A program made the translations under genes and the position numbers. From Austropuccinia psidii (lineage: Eukaryota > Basidiomycota > Pucciniomycetes > Pucciniales > Sphaerophragmiaceae), in assembly GCA_023105745.1 (NCBI GenBank), contig JALGQZ010000006.1, positions 604,359 to 668,358 of the forward strand: a DNA stretch of 64,000 nucleotides. Reading direction: 5' to 3'. Shown piece by piece: positions 36,217-48,980 of this stretch; position 1 is the first letter of the stretch, and each line of letters begins with the position of its first letter. Below the pieces are notes generated by a model that did no database searches, had not been told where the DNA came from, and saw only the letters and a list, made by a program, of their open reading frames with translations.

Positions 36217-36700
36217 AACCTGAATGAATCTCCAGAAGATTAATTGAGCTTTCCAACCTTTTTATAAGCTTTTTTTATGCTGTTCCTCTAGTATAAATTA
36301 TTTTATTTTCAATATCTACCCTTCCTTTCTTTTTGGTGTTAATTGAGAATTTTTTCATAAATCTCACTGAGATCGTCATATATAGTCTTGCTTATTGGGA
36401 AAATAAATTAACATACAAATATGGGAAAGTTATTTGCAATGAGCTTCCTTGGAATTGTGAAATTTATATTTCATATTGGGGAAAGAATTCTTTCAATTTA
36501 TTTCGCTTTCATTTAATCCTCACACTTCCTCTATCAATATCAGCTGAAGAAGTTGCTAACTACTCCCCTTTTTCCTAAGATCTATTCCCAAACTATGATA
36601 GATTCCTTAATCTAAATTAGAATTTAAATATTTTTGAGATACCCCCCACCTCCATTCAATCAATTGAGATTATCATGTAATAATTACCCCTTTGTCTAAA
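36217..36700. other. Unassigned AT-rich spacer
   Basis: No gene recognised. It could hold the decayed RNase H of the copia remnant just downstream, but I could not read the motifs with confidence. Confidence 0.4.
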
Positions 36701-36719
36701 TGACTCCACAAAATCGATT

Positions 36720-37240
36720 TATCCTTTTCATTGTTAAATTTTGGGATATTTTGCTCCTTTTCACTCAATTAAAAACAAACCCTCATCCAAAATTGCTTCA
36801 AATAATTCTACCAGAACCTTATTTCCTGTTTTAGACCATAAAAAACTTTTTTTAAATTGCATGTTTTCTCCAGGAATAATGAGCTTCCTGTGGGTAATCA
36901 AACATAAATATCTTCTTTCAAATCACTTTGTAAGTATTATTCTATTACATCAAACTTTTTAGCTCCTCAATAAGGTTTGAAATCTATGTAAAACAGAAAT
37001 TATAGTGTGTTGAATATTAGAATTAATTAAAGGGCCCATAAAGATTTATTTCTTTAGTTTTGAAATGGAATTAAACTACCATAATTTCTTTGAATCACAA
37101 AAAATTTTCACTAGTGTCCCTATTCAAATCAAAAATGCATCCTATTCCAAAAATTGATTCGCCTGTCCAAAAAGGTACTTCCTTTCATAAATTAATCTCT
37201 TTTATACTGGAAAATTCTTTCTCCATCACCTTTTTTTCAT
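36720..37240 (-). pseudogene. copia element 3 RT remnant
   Basis: Minus-strand reading from 37228: VMEKEFSSIKEINL, stop, then KEVPFWTGESIFGIGCIFDL, then NRDTSENFL, stop, FKEIMVV. This aligns with the conserved copia RT start (E--SI--N--W--V-P-x-G---I--RWVFDLKR). Further down (36930-36760) comes THRKLIIPGENMQFKKSF, then LWSKTGNKVLVELFEAILDE, the PP-G-x-IP-G---L-L-KALYGTKQA---W--HL--IL region. Two tryptophan codons appear as TGA. No catalytic YVDD segment could be read below 36720. Confidence 0.7.
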
Positions 37241-38040
37241 CAATAGATATTACTTGCGGTGATGGAATATCAGAATTCAAATTTCACATCATTCTGATAA
37301 CACAAGTTTATTTTTCTTGAGCTATATATGGAGGAGATTTTCTATCTTTGTAATATCTACAACCATCTCCGAGCTAGAAAAAAATATCTTTATTACTTAA
37401 TATAATGTTGCCAAAGCCTCTTTAAATACAGTTTTTGTGCCAGTGGCCAAGAAAATTCACCTGTTAGATCTCTCAGAGATACCCATCTGAAGGCCTTTCT
37501 TTTTTTATGAGTGAGATTATAGATATAAGCTTTGAAGCAAAGCACTCTCAAAATTATTTGATCCGCATTTTTTCTTATTATTCTTTGATATGAAATCTTG
37601 TTTTATTTGGAATAGGTCACCCTGTTCAATATCCAGACTGAATTATGAAACATGCATTCTGAAATTTTAGTAAAGAAATTTTAATATATTAAAATTTATC
37701 ATGTGGATTTTATATTGTTGATCTTATCTATCAGCTAACTTGATATAAAGCTTGATTAAGACTTTTTTCTCAAATAATACAATTTTTCTAAGGAAAATTT
37801 TGATCTTGAATAATCATATTATACAAGATTTTATTTAAAAACTCTGTGAAAAGGAAAATTAGGCCTTTTAAAGTGAAATTTCCAGTTCTTTACAGATTTT
37901 ATCTTAAATAAATCCTCATTGGTATGTGTTTCTCTTCCATCAAACAAGAAAAACATACATTAATTGTATGAGCAAGTCTTTCAGCTTAAAATTTTTTGAA
38001 AAAGTATAAAAATTTCATTTTTGTATATATATTATTGAAA
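37241..38040. other. Unassigned interval between copia remnants
   Basis: An integrase would be expected here in the minus-strand copia remnant, but only about 0.8 kb remains and no catalytic motif could be read. It is therefore partly deleted or decayed beyond recognition. Confidence 0.4.
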
Positions 38041-38621
38041 CAAGCTATTTTTGATGGAAAACTCATTCTAATGCTTTATTTGAGCTTCAGATACCATTGC
38101 AAGAGGGATAGTAGCCTTTAAATAGGAAAAATAAATCACCTCCCATAAAGCTCTGGTAGGTAAAAGGATTCTTATGCAGACAGATATTTTAATTCTTGGA
38201 AAACCCGTTATTTCACATAAGTTATCCAGACATATAAGCATAGCAGTAATTTTCAGAAATTTCAAAGCTTCATTGAGTCTCAAATTATCATACGGGATGT
38301 CCATATGCATTTTACCCTTTCCACTTACTGTATTTTATTTAGCTTAATAAACAGATATAATCGTAACAGATTTTTTATATTTTATAAAAATTGATGCATT
38401 CACCATTATATTAGAAGTAGCTCTATTATCAAGGAATACTAATTATTTAGTTTCTGGGATACCTTTGATAGAAACCCAAAGCCTATCATCCCCCTCATAT
38501 TACACTGAAGAAATTCAAGTCTCTTCATTTCTGTGCGGACTCTATTTCTTGCACTTACAGCTTTTTCTAAATTTACCCATCCATAGCCTTTTAGAAAACG
38601 GAGCTTGAGAAAAATTTTCAA
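38041..38621 (-). pseudogene. copia element 3 protease remnant
   Basis: Minus-strand reading: DRLWVSIKGIPETK, stop, LVFLDNRATSNIMVNASIFI. This is the copia protease site (normally FLDSGATSNI) with S-G changed to N-R. It then gives GKGKMHMDIPYDNLRLNEAL, the following conserved strand (G-GT----P--NL-L--AL). Upstream ROK-like basic residues (ARNRVRTEMKRLEFLQCN) fit the gag-protease linker. Same orientation as the RT remnant at 36720-37240, so one old copia element probably spans both. No LTR was identified for it. Confidence 0.68.
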
Positions 38622-41600
38622 ATTTATTACTTATGGGTATATTATTTCACATACTTTTTTATCTTTTAAATGCGGGAAATTATTGTTCCAAATTCCTGTA
38701 GTCTTTTTGGAATCATGATCATCTTTATGAAATGATATTTACTTAAGAGGTATTAATTCACAATTCTACATTGAAATTACTGTTATAATTGGAAGATATC
38801 ATTACCTTTACTTGTTATATTTTTGTCCAGAGATATTTTTTATCCATGGAATTGGAAATTTCACGGAATTTCTTTTGGTTTCAATTATGAAACAGAATCA
38901 AACGTGGGGTTCATTAGTACAATTCAAACCAATTTCTTATTTCAGTGAGGAGACAAGGCCCTTTTTTGAATATTTTTTTTTCATATTAATTGAAAATATC
39001 ATAAAAGGTGCTTATAACATGAAATCAAAATAATCTCTCAACTTTCTTTCAAAATATTAGATACACTTTGAGAGCTTCATTTTACTCATAAATTTATCTT
39101 CTCAAATCAATGTCAACTTCTCACTTGTCATAATTTCTAACATCTGAATTTCTCTATGTCTCATTGCTTCTGTATATGGAGGAAAAGCATTTTTCCTTTC
39201 TATTGGCATGTTACATAAGTAGGATCAGTGATTAAAGATACTACCATCACTCAACAAGATAGTAATTCTCCCACAAATGAAAGAAAATCTAGTTTTAAAT
39301 ATTAATTAAGAACCTAATTTGGTGGCATAGTTATCCAAAGCTACTTTGAGATTGTCCATCTAGTTTTGATTTTTTTGAAATGGAATAATTTTCCATAATG
39401 TTTTTTCAGCTCTATAGTACTTAATGGAATAAATGGCCTTTACCCCAATGCGATGATAGAAAGAAATAGTGTTAGAAATAATCAAAAATTGGTAAAAGAT
39501 TTTCTTCAGTAGTAATCAGGCTCAACATATATTTCTCATAACTGATACACTGATAGACAATAGTAATTTTAGACAGAATAAGAAATGAGTAGAAACTCCA
39601 TTAAGAGAGTTACAAAACTAAACTCACAGGAGGTTTAGATACTATTTTTATTTTTATAATGTTTTTTTATCAGAATATTTATTTTTCTAACACATTGTCA
39701 ATGAATAATACCTCCTGAGGAGTTCTGTTTTGTATGGCTCACATATTTCTCTTACTTTGGTCATATTTGTCCTCATTTTTTTATTATTTTCATCTTGTTC
39801 CAAAATTGATAATTCTTGATTTTATTTAAAATCTCATTGATTATCTATTTTAAATCCTCAATGAATTTTTATTCACTAACCTTCTTATCCTTTTTTGTAT
39901 ATCCAACTAAATAACTCCTTCTTTATCTTGCATTTTTTTAAGACTAAATAGATATTTTTTTAATATTTTTAAGCTTATCAGTTTATTTTGTTTAATCATA
40001 TATGAGACAGCCTTATTGGGAAAACGAACTAATTTATTTATCTTAGGAATGCTCCATTCTGGATTTTCCTTTCACTCCATAACTAATCTCATCCAAATTG
40101 CACTAACCACTATATATAATACTTTCCAAATATACAAAGACCTAGGGATGGTCCATACCCAAAATAATATTGACCAGCAAAAAATTAGAAAAAATTAGAA
40201 AAGACATGAGCCAAGGTTGATCATTACATTATTTTGAATTATTAATGTATATCAATTCACTAACTCAATTTCAAGGAAGGTTTTGACCCAGAATTTTCAT
40301 AAATAAACTCAAAAATAAGATAAGTATTCAAAGATAGCCCCAAAGAAACCTTTTCAATGAATTCAAAATTTACAAGATTGGCTTTGTCCCAGGAAAAAAT
40401 TAATATTCCTCTGATCTGGGTTGAAGGTCCAGTTATTCTTTCTGTGGAAAGTACCTTAAAGGAAATTCCTTTTTTTCTTTGTATTTTTATTTTATAGTAG
40501 AATATTCTTCTTATTATGAATTAATCTTCTAAATTTTTCCTTACATTAATCTATGATCTCGTGGACGACTTGTGGGCTCAAAAGAAGGGTATTTCAATTT
40601 TTAAATAAATCAAAAATTAAATATTCCTATCATAACCGTACATAGAACCATCAAAATATATGAATAGAAAAAATACTTGAGAATATTATTGATACTGGGA
40701 TGACCTCAAGAATCCATGAAATGAGATTGAAAGCAAAGATCAAGAGTTTTATCTCAGCATCCACACATTACGATGTAAAATATCAAAGAAGTGATTATGG
40801 GATTTGGAAGTGTCGTCAAATTCTTGGAATCTTCACGTGACCTATTCAAGAATACATTTACTTATACTTCTAAATAAAACTTAACTCACTAAAAATAATA
40901 TGGAATTTTAAGCCCATTTTTTAAGGAAACATCAAAAATTGATAGTAATTTAATATTAATCAGTAATTTTTAATTAAGATTATGTTTAAAAATTTGAAGA
41001 GAAAATGATACAAACACAATTATATATATTATAAGCAGAGAATTATTATATAGGTATTTTCTATTTGAAGAATTGTTCTAAGAGTAAAATAATTATGATT
41101 TGAGAGAAATTCTTTCAGGGAATTAAAATTCATATGAGCATCAGTTTCAAAAATAAAAAAGATTTATAAAAGTTTTAATGATTATATTCTATGTGTATCA
41201 ATACCATTTCCCATATAAATTGAAGAACTTTTTCCTCTAAATCTGTCAATACTACATCCTCATGGAGGATATGGAAAAAATACATTAGGATAAAGGTAGA
41301 AAACGATGGTTTATAATAAAAACATAGATGAAATTTTATCCAGGAAACTAATTATACCTTGATAACATGTAGAAACTCTGTTTCAATATGAGATGCATGA
41401 TAAATAATTTATATATTTCAATAAAAATAGATTAACTGAAAGAAAAGAACTCCCTGCATCTTGATATTAAATCCAAGTTTCAGAGCTCAATGATATTCTT
41501 ATATTCATTCCAAGTGAAACTCAAGAAGTCATTGATCAGAACTTTTCACTCGTTCAATGATAGGAAAAAATTCACAAAGAAATTATGTTAATTATATCTT

Positions 41601-44560
41601 TATAAAACGATATCTACTTCAAATACTATTTCAGTATTTTCACAAAATAGCTTATTAATCAATAAACAAAAAAAATAAATTAGATTAACACGTAAGTATT
41701 ATTATCATGCTACTTTATTCTCAAGAGATTTTATATCCAATGAATTTTGGCTTTTATGTAAGATTTTATACATCATGATATTTCAAAAATAAAAAATTTG
41801 AGAGAGAAACTACACCAATAGGTTTCTGAATAGCTCTTGTAGGTATCTGTAAATTTTGATATATTTTTATTAACTGAGTATAGCATACCACCTTATTTAG
41901 TGATAATAGGTTTCAATTGAACATGAAGCTCCCTTGCCCAATTTTTTTTCAGATTCTTTAAATAATCTGTGAGTCATTCACGAATATTTCACTGAGTTTA
42001 TATTCTGAAATAAGCTCTTTCTAGTGAAATTCTAGTAGCCCCTCTCAATCTTTTCAAAGACTATACAGTAACATAGATCACCTGGTTTTTTTTGTCCAAA
42101 AATTTACAAATTAAGTTTGTAAAATTTTATAAGATATCATATCTCTAATGCCCAAATTTTTTGTGTAAAAATTTATTTATTAAGTTTTGGACTTCTTCAA
42201 GAGATCATATCTCAACAATTTATCATTTCAAGATTTGAAAATTGATTTTCTTTAACATAAATTAAATTTAATCTTCTTCTAACTAAGAAAAGGAACTATA
42301 TGAATTAATAAATTTATTTTTTATGTAAATCTCAAATTATATCAAATTCAACTCTATTAAGTACTTATATGAATGAATTTTTCAAAATAAAACTGATCTT
42401 ACATTTTATCTCTTCACACGATTTTAAATTTGATAGAAATTTTGATAAGTTTTTTTCTAAAAATATCTCAATTTTCAATTTATCATTATCATATTATTCT
42501 TTTAAATTTATGAATTCTTTCTCCTTATTCCTTTTCTCAATATGTTCTTCAAAATAAAAAGATCTGCATTTCTCAGAATTTTATATCTCAAAATATAATT
42601 TCATTCCTCAAGAGATATTGGCCTTTATAGAAAAAAATCCCATAAAATCAAATTCAATCAAATATAATTTCAAAAAAATAGATCCTAAAAAATCAAAAAT
42701 AATTCTTCATAAATTCTGATAAAATAAGGAAAAATATTAGTAAAACTCAGAATTAATTAATAAAAAGGATCCCAAAAAAATGAAATTATTGAATATAATG
42801 ATCAAAATAATTTTCATCAATTGATCAAATTTTCTTATGTAAAGTAACCTAATCTCAATCAAGAAGACGGATCAGCCCATTAGAAAATTAAAATACATAC
42901 CAATAAAGCTAATAAAGATAAAAGGAGAAAATAGAAGAAATCAAAGTACAAAAATAAATCAAAATAACATACTCAAATAAATATGAATGAACTAATTACA
43001 TAAATTCAATTTCAATTAATTTATCTTTTGTAATTCATAAAATAAAATTGAAATGGAAAAAAGGACTTATTGGTATTATTTACCAAATAGAAATTTCAAG
43101 TTTTTCATAGAATGAACAGTGGAATTTTATATGTGTTTCACACTGTAGGATAAAATAAATTAAATATTTAAATCAAGCCTCTTTGGTTAGCTGATTATAT
43201 AATTCATACAGGGTTTTTCTTGGATATTTACAAGCTATAATTATTTGTATTAATTTTTTTAATATTTGAGACCAACATTAATCCAGTGTGGTATTCCATA
43301 CCATATTTTTAACCAGTCTCAAGCTCATAGTACCCCAGAACAGCAATAAATTCCACCCACAGGAAAACTTAAATTCAATTTTCACACCAAAATGTCAACT
43401 TTGCAGAAAGAATTTTAAGCTTCTTAACAATCCCATGGAACAGGAACCAAAAGATACTTTATTTGTTGAGAAAAATAATTTCAATTTCATTATGCATATC
43501 AAGATACATATAGGCAAATAGTTACAACAAGAAACGTATGAACCTGTAAATTACACACCTCAGCCAGCTTTACACCCCTTTTATAGCCACTGGATTCATT
43601 CAGAAAAAAAATTACACCTGAATGAATTTCAAATCCACCTTGAATTCAGACACAAGAGAGTAACATTATTCAATTCTAAGCCCAATTGAATTCCTGAAAG
43701 TAATTTCCAACACAACAACCATAATACCCCTTTTTTATGTCCATAGTGACTTCACTTGGAACTTAAAAAACATTCCCAAATTTGGTAGGAACAAGCCCTA
43801 AAATATTATTAAAGTAAATAGATCACCTTATTTGGCACATAATCAATCAAAATTCAAATTATTTACATCACTCATCAACCCATGCAAGTTAGAAAAAACA
43901 AGCTTTATGGGGTACACACCCTTATTTAAATCTCAACCACATGAATATGCACAGGATGTGTCAAGATAAAAAATAACCTCATCTCATGCACAAAATTGAA
44001 TTAATTGGTGCAAAAAATCATCACTTTACCTCACCTTAAAGTTTAAAAATAAGAAAGAAAGTCATGACACTTGCATAAATTACACAGCCACTTCTACAAA
44101 GCCTAAAATATGACATATACAAAGGAAATAAAAGGTAATTATATTAATCTTTTCCCACAAATAGAATATCATGTGGCAGAAAAAAGGCTGTGTAAAAGAA
44201 AAATCCCCAGAAAAAATTAAATCAGCTCATGAATTCAAGGAAACTCTAAGAAGATCATGTCATAACCAGCTAACCAAAAAAGAGTCATGTGAAAAATGGA
44301 TGTTTTGCAGAAGTAAATTTATCACTCAACCTCAAATAACCTGAAGAATGCAATAAAATTCTTCACCAAAAACAATGTAACAAGATGGAATCAAGATAGT
44401 TCAAAGTGGAAGAAGACAGCTCCCATGCAGGGCCCCCTGGGCTCCCAAAAGGAATAAATTGAGGGCTCTCTCCCCCAAATTTTGAAATCCCCCGTGCAAA
44501 TTATAACCATAGGCATAAGTCATCCCTTAACTGGTAGATGGTCCAGTATATTGTAGTGAA
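38622..44560. other. AT-rich desert, no recognised gene
   Basis: About 5.9 kb with only short frames (under 82 residues) and no recognised motif. From about 43260 to 44500 the DNA becomes richer in C and A than the surroundings, which suggests a different, unrecognised old element. Confidence 0.5.
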
Positions 44561-44566
44561 TTTACT

Positions 44567-44690
44567 TTCCAAGTAGCTAAGATCAGTGGAAGTATAGTGT
44601 TTGAAGATTTCCTAGTAGCTAAGCTCAGTGGAAGTATGGTGTTTGAAGATTTCCCAGTAGCTAAACTTTGTGGAATCTTAGTATTAAAAA
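44567..44690. repeat. 42-bp tandem repeat, about 2.5-3 copies
   Basis: AGTAGCTAAG-type unit starts at 44572, 44614 and 44656, exactly 42 bases apart, with GTGGAAGTATRGTGTTTGAAG inside each full unit. Because 42 is a multiple of 3, a short minus-strand frame (44709-44527) carries 14-residue repeats (SLATxKSSNTILPL). No evidence that the frame is a gene. Confidence 0.8.
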
Positions 44691-46790
44691 ATGTTAATCC
44701 AGTAGGCAAGATTAGATTACTGATCTATTGAGAAAAATATCCTATCCAGTAAAAATGACCATATTTACCAATATTTTCAATTTAATTAACCCTTTAAACA
44801 TCCAATATCAAGGAATATTACCTTTTAAATTTGACAAATACAATTATAAATCATTATTGACCAATTTTAAAAAATAACAAACCTTTAATAAATTATTTTA
44901 CTCTATTATAACTTTACTTTAAAAGCATTACCATTATCAAAACTCATCAAGTTTTCCAGAAAATTTTGAATAACCCACCTTACCAATATCTCATCACCAA
45001 GTGGAATCCACTAAACCAAATTTAACTAAAAATGAAAATTAAACAGACAAGTATTTGATTGAAAATTTTAAAATTAACAATATTGATAAAGTTATATCTC
45101 TTATTATAGATTGAAGAGGTCTTCACTAAGACTTCTTAATCATTTCTTCTTCAATTGTAAAGCCACTTACTTATTTTATTTTGGTTTGTGACCTCCAAGA
45201 AATATTTTGCTCAGTATTTTAGGAGGGGAAGGGGATAAAACCTTCTCACCATTGGTTACAGTAATTACTAGCAATTCAAAACTAGTTGCCTGTTATTTCA
45301 CCCTCCAGGTACTGCCTCATCTTAGTTCCACACAAGAGGAGTTCCAACACCAGCTTATCACTTTTTTTCATCATTTAACTGAATAAAATATCTTATTTAA
45401 AATTCTGATGTATGAACGCTTGAAATTTTAAAAGTAGTTTCCTGATAAATCATTATAGCTTTTTAATTTATATACCTCATGGTAAATCAACTAAAATGAA
45501 AGAATATGTATGTTGTTTATAACTGCATTTGAAACTTTTTAAATCCAGAATTAGTCTCAAAAAAAATATTTCTGATTTAAAATTAATTGATTTTATTGAG
45601 AGCTTGAAGAGCTTTAAATTTACCTTAGGATCATATTTTTCGGGATATTATATTCAATTTCATTAGTTTAATCCCCAAAACAAATGAAATGTAAAGAATG
45701 TTGAAATTAGAAAGGTTAGATAACCCATCAATAATATGTAATTTGTATAAAATATATGTAAATGAGTTAAAATATGAACTAAACCTATCTTATAATTTAT
45801 CAAAAATAATATATATATATCAAATTTTAATTCAAATTTTAAATACATATATGATTTTGTCGCAAAAATCTAGGTGTTTGAAATTTGGGTTTTGGGTATA
45901 AAGATCATAATCAAAGTGATAATTTTCAAGTTTTCAATCATTTTTCATGTATATAATAATAAAAAAACATGAAGAAATCAAATAATTCTATAGGCCATCC
46001 CATCTTGAGATTATCCAAAATTTACTTTGTAGCCTCTTTAGTCTAAAAGAATGAAATCCTGGACTTTTTTGCATGTTCTTCTGAGACATGCAGCTCTAAA
46101 CTCCTTGATTTTATTATTTTCTCTCCACTTTAATCTTTTTTCCCTTTTTTTATTAAGTTTTCATGATAAATGATTATTTGGTATAATTCCAACTCTTCTT
46201 CTGAGTATTACTTGCCTCTGTATGGTATGATTTTACTTTATTCTTTTGAATGTAACTTTTGTTTTTCAGTGTTAAACCTTTCATTGAATTCTTTACAGTT
46301 CATACTTGGATGTTTTGTGATTAATTACCATCCTGTGATTTCTGACTCTCATAATCATTCCTTAGATAATCTAAATTGTGTACTTGATCCTTGATGTTGA
46401 TAGCTGAGGTCCTATGGTTTCATGAGTCACTGTTGGATGATTAGGGAGTAGAAATCTTACAAAAAAATCAATATTACCCATTTGAGTGAAGGAAATGGCT
46501 CTAAAAATGAAAAATTGTCAACTTCTGAGTGAAAATTCATTATTTTCGTGACAAGTTTGTCTCTAAAAAAGTTTATAATGGTTATTTTGGATGAATTACT
46601 CCAATTCTCCATTGTTGCCATAGGTTGATGGATTAGAGACCCCCCCGGAGTGGTCCCTTGAATTTTCTCAGCTTAATTAAAATCACCTTGGTTTCCGCTT
46701 GGATTCATCCATCCATTCTCAAATTTTAATCTTCAGCTTTCATTTTTTAATTTAATTCGATCCCATCCAAGATCCAGTCGTTAGGCTCAA
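44691..46790. other. Unassigned region upstream of the SH3 gene
   Basis: No recognised gene. The part after 46600 probably holds the promoter and 5' leader of the gene at 47043. No clear TATA element was seen. Confidence 0.45.
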
Positions 46791-46791
46791 G

Positions 46792-46872
46792 GTGAGTGCA
46801 TCTTCTTATCACTTGATTTCAAGGATCAACGGACGTTTCTGACTTTGCTCCTTTGGTTTGTTTCTTATCCAG
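46792..46872 (+). other. Putative 5' UTR intron of the SH3 gene
   Basis: Donor CAAG|GTGAGTGC at 46792 and acceptor CTTATCCAG at 46872 give an 81-base intron, close in size to the coding intron (80 bases). An alternative acceptor, CTCTTTCAG, ends at about 47007 and would give a ~215-base intron. RNA evidence is needed to choose. Confidence 0.45.
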
Positions 46873-47042
46873 CCATCTCAACCTTTTCAAGATAAATTTG
46901 TGCTATAGAGTATAATACATCACATCAAGATTCCATTCGATTTTTAGTTCTCGGTCTTCATCTGACGGCTTCATCAATAAATTGAACAGTTTAATCCCTC
47001 TTTCAGCGTCGTCCTAGTCGCAGCAAGCGTCCGGAACTCAAG

Positions 47043-48934
47043 ATGTCGTCAAAGTATCCCTACAAGGCTCAGACTTTGATGAGATTCAAAGCACAGGATG
47101 GCCAATTTGTCTTGAACACCAATGCCATCGTCACAGTCAAAGGTCAAGCTGATGACGACGGAGATTGGTTGCTTGTCTGTGATGATCAAGGCGTCACCGG
47201 CACTGTCCCCTCAGGATTCTTGGTCCAAATTGATGCGCAATCTGACCCAAGCTCAAATTCACCTCAACTTGATTCCAATCAATCCTTGTCTAGCAGCGCT
47301 CTGGAGTCAAATAATCAGGAGGTGGAAGAATCTGCGCCAAAGTCTTCGCCTAAGTCTCCAGCTGAGCCTAATTCAATTCGTAAGTCACTAATTTATGTTC
47401 CCAAAGATTTAGACGCCCTCAACCTCTGACTTGGCTTCGTGATCATTTTTTACCTTTAGAGCCTGCCTCAATACCGCCATATTCTGCTGGTGCCGTTTCT
47501 ATTGCCTCAATCGTTCCTGAACCACCAGCCTCTGACACCACATTGACTAGCCAGACTTCGCTCTCCAGTTCGCTTGCTCCTGACCCAACATCGCTTGAAC
47601 CTCCCTCACAGTCTGCCACATCAAAAGAACCCCCGCAACCGGCTTCCAAGCCAAATGCACTCCGTGACCGAATTGCCATGTTTAACAAACCTGTTTCTGC
47701 TTCGGGTCCTCCCATCGTGCCTGCTCCTCGCTCTAAACCACCTCTGGCACGCAAAACTTTGTCAATTCCACAGCCAGTCCCCCCTGTTGAAGTCAACCAA
47801 GCACTCTCCACCACCGTCTCAACCTCCGATCAACATAAATGTGCCCCAGCGGGAATGTCTGCTGCGGATGCTGAAGAGTCTGTCAAGGCGGGTGGCTCAC
47901 TAAAAGATAGGATTCGCTTATTGCAACAGCAACAGCAGCCTCTATCGGGTGAACAACAGCCTATTCCTTCAAAACCTAAACGAGAATGGAAGCGGCCACC
48001 GCCTCCTTCTGGGGATGAAGGTCAACCTCCACTTGCAGGAATGATGGTACCAATATCATTTCAACGACCACCCATGGTTGACCAAGCGGAAGAACGTATT
48101 GGGAATGACCAAAACACCGCTTTGGCCGAGGATTCCACCGAGCCAATGGCATCTGAAGAAGCAGAAGAAGATGAAATTGCAAGACGTCGAAGAATTGCAG
48201 AGAGGATGGCTAAATTGGGTGGCGCGAAAATGGGATTTGGATTTCCAGGTCTAGCTTTAGCCCCCAAACCCTCGCTACCACCTCAACAGCCATCTGAAGA
48301 TATACCTTTGACCCCCGAAAGTCCTCAACTAGCCGAGACTCCGGCAGCTTTGCCGCCAAATCGAGTCGCCATACCAACTATCCCGAAGAAAGCAGTTCCC
48401 CCAAGACGAAAAGCTCCCGTTGCGAGTAACACTGTACCAACTCAACAAACTACTCATTATGATGAGGAACATATTTCATCCACTGATTTAGAGATGACTT
48501 CTCCTTCCCCCAAATCACTAGATGAAAATCTTGAGCCTGCCGTTGACACACTTTCAATCACTAATGCTCCGATTGATGAAGTTGATTCTGAATCCCCTGG
48601 TTTAAATTTGCAAAGCGTTAGCGTTACAGAAGAAATTTTGCAGCTACCAACAGCTCAACCCATCCGCGAATCACTCAAGGCTGATGCGCAGGCTTTTGAT
48701 CAAGACAGAGCAGATGATCCTCCTGCCGAAGGGGTTTTTTCACCACCTCATCTTAGTGAGACTAGTGACGAGCCTCAAAGTGATTCACCTCATTTCGAGA
48801 CTAATGGTGAAAATATTGAACCTTTAGACCCAACACCCCACTCAGACTCCCCCACAGTTGATGTTGATAAGTCTGATCCACTTAGCCCAATTCTTAACCC
48901 ACAGGTCGAGCAGCCCCCTTCCGAAACTTCGTAA
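47043..48934 (+). CDS. SH3-domain, proline-rich actin-patch-type protein (Bbc1/Aim21-like)
   Basis: Two exons, 47043-47379 and 47460-48934, joined in frame to give 603 residues. Start: the first ATG, preceded by ACTCAAG. Residues about 5-62 form an SH3 domain: YKAQTLMRFKAQDGQF, then ADDDGDWLLVCDDQG and GTVPSGFLVQID (the D-x-x-W and G-x-x-P-x-x-F/Y positions). The rest is low-complexity and acidic or proline-rich, with PxxP stretches (KREWKRPPPPSG near 287-298). It has short basic helices LRDRIAMF (about 180) and LKDRIRLLQQQQQ (about 260), and RRRRIAERMAKLGGAKMGFG (about 354-373). Such helix motifs beside an SH3 domain are typical of fungal Bbc1/Aim21-type endocytic actin regulators, so that role is inferred. 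It lacks the long folded C-terminus of yeast Bbc1. GC content is far above the surroundings. The only intact host gene here. Confidence 0.85.
47380..47459 (+). other. Coding intron of the SH3 gene
   Basis: GTAAGT donor at 47380, CTCTGAC branch-like site at 47424-47430 and TTTTTACCTTTAG acceptor ending at 47459. Removal restores one frame (phase 1, new codon CAG). Confidence 0.85.
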
Positions 48935-48974
48935 TTTAGGTTGAAGTGGTTTCAAACATCAAAAACATTGACCT

Positions 48975-48980
48975 AATAAA
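48975..48980 (+). terminator. Candidate polyadenylation signal of the SH3 gene
   Basis: AATAAA 41 bases after the TAA stop of the SH3 gene. Confidence 0.4.
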
